In this document: positions 15,596-22,972 of the stretch, piece by piece
Layout: each line of letters starts with the position of its first letter
Numbering within the stretch: position 1 is the first letter of the stretch
Source: DSWT01 sp035420085
Lineage (GTDB): Bacteria > Chloroflexota > Anaerolineae > B4-G1 > SLSP01
Direction of reading: 5' to 3'
Length of the DNA stretch: 64,000 nt
Assembly (NCBI GenBank): GCA_035420085.1
Contig: DAOLUH010000001.1
Coordinates: 185,008-249,007, forward strand
Made by a program: the position numbers and the translations under genes
The notes under the pieces: generated by a model
Told to the model about the DNA's origin: nothing
What the model saw: the letters and a program-made list of their open reading frames with translations, nothing else
Database searches by the model: none

Positions 15596-15991
15596 ATGAA
15601 AGCTCAAGAGAAGGTAACCGATCAGGGCGTGCGCGCTTATAGCGACGCGCGAGTGGAGGCGCTGCTGGGGCGGACGCTTGCGCCGCATCCGCCGCCGGAG
15701 AGCCTGCGCCGCCGGGTGCGGCAACAGGTCGCGGCGGAATGGGAGCGCCGCCCGCTCAGCCTGCGCCAACGGCTCGGCGGGTTGCTGCGCGCGCCCACGT
15801 ACCGGCAGACCTGGGCCGCTGTTGCCGCGCTTGCCATCATCGCCGTCGTCGCGGCGCTCGTGCTGCCCTCCAGCGGTGTTCCGGTCGCGGGAACGGTGCT
15901 GGGGAAGGGAGAAGCCGTCGCGGCGGCGCTGACGGTCGTCGCGGTCATCGCTATTGTTGTCGCCTGGCTCGTTCACAAGCATCGGCAGTGA
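15596..15991 (+). CDS. Small membrane protein, possible anti-sigma partner
   Basis: 131 residues, GAGGAG before the ATG. The N-terminal 75 residues are soluble and basic (LRRRVRQQVAAEWERR), then two membrane segments follow: TWAAVAALAIIAVVAALVL and AAALTVVAVIAIVVAWLV. The position directly after an ECF sigma gene and the soluble-then-membrane layout fit an anti-sigma factor or accessory membrane regulator, but there is no recognisable zinc-binding HxxxCxxC motif, so this is only contextual. Confidence 0.65.
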   Translation: MKAQEKVTDQGVRAYSDARVEALLGRTLAPHPPPESLRRRVRQQVAAEWERRPLSLRQRLGGLLRAPTYRQTWAAVAALAIIAVVAALVLPSSGVPVAGTVLGKGEAVAAALTVVAVIAIVVAWLVHKHRQ

Positions 15992-15999
15992 TAACATTC

Positions 16000-16085
16000 A
16001 GCGATCAGCAGTTAGCTTTCAGCTTCTTGGGCCAATCTGGCTGATAACTGAAAGCCGATGGCTGAAGGCTTACAGCAGTTCGCGG
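16000..16085. repeat. Heptamer repeat, CAGCGAT / GCTGAAA family
   Basis: CAGCGAT, CAGCAGT and TAGCTTTCAGC are followed after a spacer by GCTGATAACTGAAAGC and GGCTGAAGGC. The two halves are complementary in type and can fold. Same family as 61170-61290. Confidence 0.6.
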
Positions 16086-16192
16086 CAAAGATTCCTAAAA
16101 CTCGCGACCCATAGCGCACCAGCACGGCGACTATAGGAGTAGAAAGGGTGCAATCCGAAAATTTTAATTTTAGTCAAGAAAGGAGAATTGAG

Positions 16193-18817
16193 ATGTCTAA
16201 GTTCAGTCGTTGGTTTAATAGCAAGACCGGCAAGAGAACGGTGGCCGGCGTTCTGGCGTTGGCGCTGGTTGTCGCCATCGTGGGGCAACTGGTGAATTGG
16301 TGGGATCTCATCCCCGGAGCAGGCACAGTGATCGTGGTACCACAGCCAGAGCCGTATCCTGCGCCGGTCAATGGGTATACCTGTCTACCCAGTTGTGCAG
16401 AAAATGATGGCAAGTTTTTTGTCGCAGCAGGGCAGCAACAGGCAACTTTTGCTGGAGCAAAAACAGCAGTATGGATTGCTGTTCCGGCAAACTACACAAC
16501 GTTCGAGGTGGGAATTTTTGACGGTGACGATGGTAAGGATGACAGTGGAAACCTTAACTACAAAAATGGAAACTGGGATGAATCTACAGAGGAAAGTACC
16601 TATACTCTATATGCGGACCCACTCAAAAATGGGCAAGGGATGATTGTAGTAGGGCAATGGCGAGGCAACCAGGATCCAATGCCTAACAACGCCTGGTATA
16701 ACATTACTCTCAATAATGTACCCGAAGCAAAAAGCCCCGCTGGTCACTATTTTTATCGGTTGGAGGTCACGCGTGATGTAAGGCAGTACGGCTCCAACTT
16801 TTACAAAGTCCGCTCTAATGGCTATGTTTCGACTGGTCAATCAGGACTTGTAAATGCCAGTATTGCCATTTCTGGTGGTATTGCTAATGCGAGAGACATT
16901 AGCATTCTTTATCCCAATGGGTATCCGGGGCCTTCGAATTATACAGGAGAGTGGAAATTCTACTTGTACGTTCCAAATGGGACAAATTTGCTAGAATTGT
17001 GGGATGGCGATTTTGATCGAGGAACAGCAGCTAATAATTTGGCCGACACAGATGATCCCAATACAGAGGGAATGCCGGACTGGGCTATCCCCGGTGTAAC
17101 AGTACCAGAAAGAGCAGGTGGTAAAGGGGCGCCGGCGGACGATAACAGCTCTAGCCTGTTGCGTCGTAGTCCTGCCGTGCAGTATCGGTTAATTGATCCT
17201 GTTGGTTCACCCCTTTATATCAATGACGAACCTTCCGGTACCGAAGAATGGGAATACTACTCGATTAGCACCGATCCTAACCAAAATCCAGACTTGTTGG
17301 TGGATGAAATCAAGCCGGGGTTCTATACAGTTCATATTGAGGGGTTAGACCTGCACAACTTCGTATGGTTCCGCATGAACTACGAAGTCTGCGATTCTGC
17401 CAACGGCTGCGGCCCCACCCCCTGGCCCGAAGGCAACTGCCCCCGCACCATCGGCTACTGGAAAAACAACGTGAGCAAAGTGCTTGCCGGACGCACCAAC
17501 GGCGTGCAGGAGAGTCCGGAGACGCTGCAATGGGCGCTGAAGAACGTCGCTGCTGCCAGCCCGCTCTACCGCAGCGGCCTCAATGGCACCTTGATGAATC
17601 CCGAACCGATTGCCACTCCCACGCCTCTGACCCTCAAACAGGCGGAGGAGATCCTGCAGCGTGTGGTGGGCAAGAAGAGCACCTACCCCGGCGATCCGCA
17701 ATCCATGCTGGCGCGTGCCTTGCAGCAGAACCTGGCGACCTGGCTCAACCTCGGCTCCGGCAAGGTCGGCCCGACGACGGTCGTGCGGCTCGATGTGGCC
17801 GGCGGCGTCTTCGAGGGTACGTTGATGGATGCGCTGCTCGAGGCGCAAACGATCATCCTCAACGCGACCAGTCCCAATGATCCGGCTCTGGAACGCGCCA
17901 AAGATATCGGCGACCAGATCAACAACGGGTTCCTCGGCGAGGAAGCTGGCGATAGCGCCTGCACGGACTACCATCAGGTGATGCCGCCCGACAAGCAGCC
18001 GCCCAAGTACAAGGATATGCCCAAGGCGCCCAAACCTACCGAACCGCCCGCGCCGGTGCCCGTCCCGGTCTGCACGATCCCGAACCTGCACCTGGCTGGA
18101 GACTACGCCATCGTCGCACTCAATCCGGCGGATTGCCAGGGACAGCAGAACGGCCTGCTCTTCCACGGTACTTCCCTGACCCAGATTAGCGGGACGGCTT
18201 ACTCCAATGGCTGTGTGCGCGCGGTCGGCACGACGGATGTGCAAGTGTCGGCCCCCGTGGACTATGTCCTGGACAAGTTCGGCGATATGAGCCTGATCAG
18301 CGCCGGCGTGCGGCAGATTCCGGCCCTGGATCCGGCGACCTGGACAGTCAACCCGCCGAACTGCTCTGATCCGGCAGCCATCCAGATGCAGGGTAAGGAC
18401 TTCAAGGGGAACGTAGCCCTGAATCCAGGCCTGTACTGTATCAGCGGCGATGTGACCATCAACAATAACGAGTCGCTGACCGGCCAGGGAGTGACGCTCT
18501 ACTTTACTGACGGCAAGCTCACCATCAACGGCGGCGCTACGGTGCAGTTATCGGCGCCCGAGGCTGGCGCGTCGCCCGCGCTGCCCGGCGTCCTGATCTA
18601 CGTGCCGCAGACCAACAGCAACCCGCTCAAGATCACCGGCAACTCCGACTCGACCTTCACCGGCGTGATCTATGCGCCCGCTTCCGAGATCGAAGTGCTG
18701 GGAACCGGATTTGTCCTCGGCTACAACGCCCAGTTTATCGGGTGGGATGTGCGCGTCGGCGGCACAGCGGATGTGATCATCGGCCTCCAAAGCGACGGTC
18801 AGTACATCTGCCAGTAA
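16193..18817 (+). CDS. Large secreted surface protein with pilin-assembly-like C-terminus
   Basis: 874 residues from ATG with AAGGAG upstream. A hydrophobic segment at about 17-38 serves as signal or anchor. Residues 60-380 contain beta-rich, Asn/Asp-rich domains of no family I recognise. Residues about 400-620 carry CPRTIGYWKNNV and a long helical part, a pattern seen in surface proteins with the GYWKNN motif. The C-terminal 200 residues (GNVALNPGLYCISGDV, GVLIYVPQT, FTGVIYAPASEI) match the extracellular part seen in TadG-like or DUF7305 proteins. Base composition changes near 17345: AT-richer before, GC-rich after, so the protein may be a fusion of modules of different origin. A strong terminator follows. 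Confidence 0.75.
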   Translation: MSKFSRWFNSKTGKRTVAGVLALALVVAIVGQLVNWWDLIPGAGTVIVVPQPEPYPAPVNGYTCLPSCAENDGKFFVAAGQQQATFAGAKTAVWIAVPANYTTFEVGIFDGDDGKDDSGNLNYKNGNWDESTEESTYTLYADPLKNGQGMIVVGQWRGNQDPMPNNAWYNITLNNVPEAKSPAGHYFYRLEVTRDVRQYGSNFYKVRSNGYVSTGQSGLVNASIAISGGIANARDISILYPNGYPGPSNYTGEWKFYLYVPNGTNLLELWDGDFDRGTAANNLADTDDPNTEGMPDWAIPGVTVPERAGGKGAPADDNSSSLLRRSPAVQYRLIDPVGSPLYINDEPSGTEEWEYYSISTDPNQNPDLLVDEIKPGFYTVHIEGLDLHNFVWFRMNYEVCDSANGCGPTPWPEGNCPRTIGYWKNNVSKVLAGRTNGVQESPETLQWALKNVAAASPLYRSGLNGTLMNPEPIATPTPLTLKQAEEILQRVVGKKSTYPGDPQSMLARALQQNLATWLNLGSGKVGPTTVVRLDVAGGVFEGTLMDALLEAQTIILNATSPNDPALERAKDIGDQINNGFLGEEAGDSACTDYHQVMPPDKQPPKYKDMPKAPKPTEPPAPVPVPVCTIPNLHLAGDYAIVALNPADCQGQQNGLLFHGTSLTQISGTAYSNGCVRAVGTTDVQVSAPVDYVLDKFGDMSLISAGVRQIPALDPATWTVNPPNCSDPAAIQMQGKDFKGNVALNPGLYCISGDVTINNNESLTGQGVTLYFTDGKLTINGGATVQLSAPEAGASPALPGVLIYVPQTNSNPLKITGNSDSTFTGVIYAPASEIEVLGTGFVLGYNAQFIGWDVRVGGTADVIIGLQSDGQYICQ

Positions 18818-18836
18818 AATAACCACTTACCATCAA

Positions 18837-18865
18837 CGGGGAGGCGTCAAGCCTCCCCGTTTTTT
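18837..18865 (+). terminator. Rho-independent terminator
   Basis: CGGGGAGGC (18837-18845) pairs exactly with GCCTCCCCG (18851-18859), loop GTCAA, followed by six T. Confidence 0.92.
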
Positions 18866-18896
18866 ATGCGCTATAAACGCTTGCGGGGCTATGTAA

Positions 18897-18956
18897 GGGC
18901 GAGGCATCCCACAGTGTTTCTCGATTGACAAGGCGCCTCGCGAGGATGCCTCGCCC
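18897..18956. repeat. Palindromic repeat GGGCGAGGCATCC
   Basis: GGGCGAGGCATCC (18897-18909) and its exact inverse GGATGCCTCGCCC (18944-18956) enclose 34 bases that include a second small palindrome, GGCGCC. It looks like a dispersed palindromic unit. It lies between the terminator and the relE promoter. Confidence 0.6.
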
Positions 18957-18975
18957 ATACAGCACAACATTCTGA

Positions 18976-19003
18976 TTGACTTACAGGTAAATCTGGCTAT
19001 ACT
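18976..19003 (+). promoter_or_regulatory. Promoter of the RelE/Phd pair
   Basis: TTGACT at 18976-18981 and TATACT at 18998-19003 with a 16-base spacer. Transcription should begin about seven bases further, at 19010, only three bases before the toxin ATG at 19013, so the mRNA would be leaderless. Confidence 0.65.
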
Positions 19004-19012
19004 ATAGCTATA

Positions 19013-19300
19013 ATGCGTTACGAGATTATTTTCTCACCTGAAGCTATCGAAGATCTGGACGACTTGACGGCATACTGGCAGGCTAGAGTCAAGGACGCCA
19101 TCAAAACACATCTGCGGTACGAACCGACCAAAGAAAGTAAAAGCCGTATCAAACGTTTGCGTGGTCTATCTCGACCTCAGTATCGTTTGCGTGAAGACGA
19201 CATTCGGGTGTTTTATGATGTTTCATTCAACACGGTGGAAATCTTGGGCATAGTGGCAAAATCAGAAGCGGAGACTTGGCTCAATAGAATTGGGGAATAA
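19013..19300 (+). CDS. RelE/ParE-family toxin
   Basis: 95 residues. IIFSPEAIEDLDDL at the start, the basic middle RIKRLRGLSRPQYRLR, and DDIRVFYDV then TVEILGIVAKSEAETWL are the standard RelE/ParE pattern. The toxin gene comes first and the antitoxin second, the reverse of most pairs. There is no ribosome site, which fits a leaderless message. Confidence 0.88.
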   Translation: MRYEIIFSPEAIEDLDDLTAYWQARVKDAIKTHLRYEPTKESKSRIKRLRGLSRPQYRLREDDIRVFYDVSFNTVEILGIVAKSEAETWLNRIGE

Positions 19301-19304
19301 GATA

Positions 19305-19550
19305 ATGAAAACAGTCGCATTAGCCGAAGTGAAAAATGATTTATCGCGCTATTTACGGTTGGCTGAAGAAGAGCAGATCATCATTACCCGTCACGGCAAA
19401 CCGGCGGGTGTGCTCATCGGCTTTGAGACAGAAGATGATTGGTTTGACTATCGCCTTGAGCATGATCCGCGCTTTTTGCAGCGCGTCGCCGAAGCGCGGC
19501 AAAGCCTTCGGTTGGGACAAGGCGTCAAGCTAGAAGACCTCGAGGCATAA
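19305..19550 (+). CDS. Phd/YefM-family antitoxin
   Basis: 81 residues from ATG at 19305; the upstream in-frame start at 19290 would overlap the toxin. VALAEVKNDLSRYLRLAEEE followed by IIITRHGKPAGVLI is the Phd/YefM DNA-binding fold. The acidic C-terminal tail would bind the RelE-type toxin. It starts four bases after the toxin stop. Confidence 0.88.
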   Translation: MKTVALAEVKNDLSRYLRLAEEEQIIITRHGKPAGVLIGFETEDDWFDYRLEHDPRFLQRVAEARQSLRLGQGVKLEDLEA

Positions 19551-19571
19551 AAAACCTTGCGTGGAATCCGC

Positions 19572-19616
19572 ATAGCCCTGCTCGCGTCCCCGTCTCGGGG
19601 ACGCGAGCAGGGCTAT
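19572..19616. repeat. Perfect 21-bp palindrome between convergent genes
   Basis: ATAGCCCTGCTCGCGTCCCCG is followed by TCT and then its exact inverse, ending at 19616. It sits between the convergent phd gene and the nucleotidyltransferase gene. It can end transcription or block read-through in both directions; there is no adjacent T run on the plus side. Confidence 0.8.
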
Positions 19617-19657
19617 CTTCTCTAGCCCGTAGGGCTTTGCTCTCTTAGCGCGATGCT

Positions 19658-20854
19658 TCAGCTTCGCGCTTTCCCCCATAACCCTCTCACCCCTACCCAC
19701 CACCGGTACGGATAGTACAACGGCGTCAACCACGGATGTATAATGTTGTACCGCGCTTGCATATACACTGCCGTAGGAAATATACTGTGCCACGCATACG
19801 CCAGGCGTGTTTTCCAACCGGGCATACTCGCCAGATCGGCCCAGAAACGCCGGATGACCGGGCGATGGGGCGCGGTGAGGTCCGTGAACACCCGCGCCTC
19901 TTGCGCGGAAGGTTCCAGCGCGCGCAACCGCGCTAAGGCTGTTTCGGGGATGGGGGCGTGCCATTGCTCTTGCACGCGCAAAAGCAGTTGGCGAACCGGC
20001 AAGGTCAGGTTGAAAGCTTGCGTTTGCCGTAGCAGCGTCTCCCAATCGAGCGTCTCCCGGTACGCGACGAGCACCTCGGCGATGTCGTGCAGCCAGAGCA
20101 GGCGGGGTGCGCCGCTCCCGTGGTGCAGCAGCAAGTGCCCGCACAAGTGCAGCACTTGCGCCTCTGGGCCGAGCATCCGCGCGGCAACGCCCGCGATGTA
20201 CAGCGGCGTTGCCGTTGCCCAGAACCAGTCCACCGCCAGGGTGTGCTGGTAGTAGGGCGAGTCGAAGAGGCTCCAGTGGATTTCCAGCACGATGTCCTGC
20301 GCGCCGGGCTTGCGGAGCAGGATCTCATTCTCGTAGGTCAGCGTATCCCCCGCGCGGGCTTCGCTGTGCGGCGCTTCGTAGTTCAATGCGACTAACGCGC
20401 TCAACGCGCGGGGAACATCCTGGCGCCGCACCAGCACATCCGCATCGCACATTGGACGGACGGCGGGGTTGCCGTAGACCGCTTCCGCCAGCGCCGCGCC
20501 CTTGAGGACGATGGTCGGGATGCCGCGCGCGTCAAGTTCCCGCAGCACGCGCGCCAACTCCTGAAACAGCAACAAATTGCGCCGGGCATTGGCGAAGTAG
20601 GCCATGCGCCATTCCTCTTCGATGGAGGAAGGCAGCAAGTTGCGTCCGCGCGCGATGGCGTAGAGCAGCGGCGCGATGCCCTCACGTTGCGCCGCGTCAT
20701 AAATGGCGTTCCAATCAAAGCCATTGGCCTGACTCAGCGCCCGCGCTGCCTCCAGCGCCGTCTCCTCCCACCGCCCGCGCAGGCACAACAGTAAAAACTC
20801 GGTTGATAGCCCTTCCGGTGAAATTTCAGAAAATCCGTTCAAATCCGTTGACAT
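19658..20854 (-). CDS. Nucleotidyltransferase family protein (PF14907-like)
   Basis: 398 residues, start at MSTDLNGFSE whose ATG overlaps the upstream stop as TGATG. The middle has the nucleotidyltransferase pattern: GIPTIVLKGAALAEAVYG, then MCDADVLVRRQD with the paired acidic residues, and later VLEIHWSLFD. The C-terminal half has LHLCGHLLLHHG and a tail rich in aromatic residues. Such proteins are common beside peptide-exporting ABC transporters and PqqD-bearing clusters, but their reaction is unknown. It is translationally coupled to the ABC fusion gene. Confidence 0.8.
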   Translation of the reverse strand: MSTDLNGFSEISPEGLSTEFLLLCLRGRWEETALEAARALSQANGFDWNAIYDAAQREGIAPLLYAIARGRNLLPSSIEEEWRMAYFANARRNLLLFQELARVLRELDARGIPTIVLKGAALAEAVYGNPAVRPMCDADVLVRRQDVPRALSALVALNYEAPHSEARAGDTLTYENEILLRKPGAQDIVLEIHWSLFDSPYYQHTLAVDWFWATATPLYIAGVAARMLGPEAQVLHLCGHLLLHHGSGAPRLLWLHDIAEVLVAYRETLDWETLLRQTQAFNLTLPVRQLLLRVQEQWHAPIPETALARLRALEPSAQEARVFTDLTAPHRPVIRRFWADLASMPGWKTRLAYAWHSIFPTAVYMQARYNIIHPWLTPLYYPYRWWVGVRGLWGKARS

Positions 20855-22869
20855 CAGAACTGCGTCAGACTGCCATCGCGCCTTGCCTGTTTGACAGCCT
20901 CGCGGAACGCGAGCAGACTCAGCGGCAGCAGCACGAGCGAGAATCCCGCCAGCACGCCGATCTCCGGCAGCAATTCCAGCGCCGAGGCGCCGGTCAGCAA
21001 CGCGCGGCGCATCGCGTCCAACGTGTATGTCAGCGGGTAGACCTTCGCCACGACCTGGAGCCACACAGGAAGCACCGCCACCGGATAATAGACGCCGCTC
21101 AGCAGCGACGAAACGCTGCCGATCACGAAGTTGAGGGGATTGCCCTGTTTGAAGACGATGATGAAGCACGCCGAGAGGATGCCGATGCTGCTCAGGCTGA
21201 GGATCGTCAGCAGCAGGATCACCAGCGCCGCCAGGAGGTTCGCGCCGCGCAAGTTCACATCGAAGATGAGTACGCCCATCAGCAGGTAGACGATCACCCG
21301 CAGCGAGGTAAACGCGAAGTTCCACAGGCTGGAGCCGAAGAGCAGCGTCGACAGGCGCGTCGGCGTGACGAGCATCGCCTCCAGCGTACCCATTGACTGC
21401 GCCGACTGGATGACGCCGGAGAAGCTGTACAGCGCCACGCCCTGGTAGCCCGTGAAGGCGATGCCAATGAGGACGAAGGCGAAATAATCCCCACCGTAGC
21501 TGTTGAGATACGGGTTAGCCTGCGCGCCAAAAAGCTGCGCGACGAAGTAGAAGCTGGCGACGGAGAACAGAATACCCAAAATCTGCATCACGAAGGAGAA
21601 GCGATAGCTAAACTGCGTCTGAAAGTCGCGGCGCAGGAAGAGCCAGGCCTTGCGCGCCACCTCCACGCCACGCCCGCCTATCGCCCGCCACCCCGCAATG
21701 CCTGCTCGCTCGCTTGCCTCTGCCGCCCGCCCCGTTTTCACAGCTCCCGCGACATTCTCCCCTCGTCCCTCTTCCCGACTCGCGGCTCTCTCCCATCGTG
21801 GATTTCTCCCATCCGTGGTCTCCTCCCATCGTTCATTTCCTTTATCCGTGGTCTTCCCCTCTAACTTCTCAAACACCTCATCCCACGAAGCAGCCGTGAA
21901 CTCCAGTCCCGCGACCTCGCTGCCGCTTTCTTCCAACGCGCGGATGATGGCGGAGAGCGTGTGCTTGCGGTCGGCCATCGCCACGTCAAGGATGGCGACG
22001 CCGCCGGGCGCTTCCTGAATCGTGAGACTGTGCACGCCGGCGATGGCGCGGATGCGATCGCTGGTTGTGGCGGCGAAGCCACGCGCCGTGATGGTACACC
22101 GTTCCGCCGACGCCAGCAGCGGGCGCAGGCGCGCCGGGTCATCGACCACGCGCATCAGCCCGCGCACCATGACGCCCACGCGATCGCAGAGTTCCACGGC
22201 CTCGTTCAAGTCGTGCGTCACCAGGAAGATCGTGCATCCTTCGCGGCGCGCCAGGGTGAAGAGCGCCTCGCGGAAGCGCGCCGCCGCCAGCGGATCGAGG
22301 CTGCGCGTTGGTTCGTCGAGAAAGAGCAGGGTGGGGCGGTTGAGCAGGCTGCGCGCTAAGGCCAGCCGGTGCTTCATCCCCAGGGAGTACAGGTCATAGC
22401 GCTTGTCGAGGAATTCGCGCAAATCGAGCAAATCGGCCAGCTCTTCGATACGTTGCGCCGTCGCCGCCGGGGATAAGTTCAGCAAGCCGGCGTAAAAGCG
22501 CAGGTTCTCGCGCCCGGAAAGCCGCGGATAGAAGCTGCGCTCGTTGCACGTCATCAAGCCGATCATGGCCTTGATCGGCGCTTCGTCGGTGCAGTCGTAG
22601 CCGCCGACCTGCGCCTCGCCGGACGTGGGCAGGATCAGCGTCGTGAGCAGCTTCACCAGCGTCGTCTTGCCCGCGCCGTTCGGCCCGACGAGACCGAAGA
22701 TCTCACCCGGCTGCACGTCGAAGCTGACGCCATCGACCGCCAGCGTCTCGCCAGGCGCAGCTTTGAAGCGCAGCAAACTGCTCAACCGGCGCGGCTTGGG
22801 GAACCACTTGGTCAGATTGCGCGTATGAATGGCTGGCTGCACGCAGACTCCCTGAGAATCATGATTCAC
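20854..22869 (-). CDS. ABC exporter: ATPase fused to ABC-2 permease
   Basis: 671 residues. ATPase part (1-340): Walker A GPNGAGKTT, an ABC-signature region written as LYSLGMKHRLALARSLL, Walker B LLFLDEP and the switch His in LVTHD. Permease part (about 405-665): six or so membrane segments of the ABC-2 type. The usual form of this exporter is two genes. Here they are joined by about 65 residues (GKTTDKGNERWEETTDGR and so on) encoded by a tandem repeat of CCCATCGTGG/CTCCCATCCGTGG type at about 21750-21860. The joint is therefore probably a repeat that removed a stop codon. Substrate unknown; with the coupled gene downstream it could export a peptide. Confidence 0.85.
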   Translation of the reverse strand: MNHDSQGVCVQPAIHTRNLTKWFPKPRRLSSLLRFKAAPGETLAVDGVSFDVQPGEIFGLVGPNGAGKTTLVKLLTTLILPTSGEAQVGGYDCTDEAPIKAMIGLMTCNERSFYPRLSGRENLRFYAGLLNLSPAATAQRIEELADLLDLREFLDKRYDLYSLGMKHRLALARSLLNRPTLLFLDEPTRSLDPLAAARFREALFTLARREGCTIFLVTHDLNEAVELCDRVGVMVRGLMRVVDDPARLRPLLASAERCTITARGFAATTSDRIRAIAGVHSLTIQEAPGGVAILDVAMADRKHTLSAIIRALEESGSEVAGLEFTAASWDEVFEKLEGKTTDKGNERWEETTDGRNPRWERAASREEGRGENVAGAVKTGRAAEASERAGIAGWRAIGGRGVEVARKAWLFLRRDFQTQFSYRFSFVMQILGILFSVASFYFVAQLFGAQANPYLNSYGGDYFAFVLIGIAFTGYQGVALYSFSGVIQSAQSMGTLEAMLVTPTRLSTLLFGSSLWNFAFTSLRVIVYLLMGVLIFDVNLRGANLLAALVILLLTILSLSSIGILSACFIIVFKQGNPLNFVIGSVSSLLSGVYYPVAVLPVWLQVVAKVYPLTYTLDAMRRALLTGASALELLPEIGVLAGFSLVLLPLSLLAFREAVKQARRDGSLTQF
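21740..21865. repeat. Repeat forming the linker of the ABC fusion
   Basis: Tandem copies of a TCTCCCATCGTGGATT / TCTCCCATCCGTGGTC type unit, preceded by a pyrimidine-rich CCTCGTCCCTCTTCCCGACTCG tract (two parts). Translated on the minus strand it gives a Trp/Glu/Arg-rich linker between the two halves of the transporter. Confidence 0.6.
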
Positions 22870-22972
22870 AAGGGTGTATCATAACGGGAATGGGGATGGC
22901 GTCAAGTACAAAAACCGGGGTTTTGTCAGAACCCCGGTCTTTGTGGCAGCTTTTGTTGGCTTCAGTTGGATT

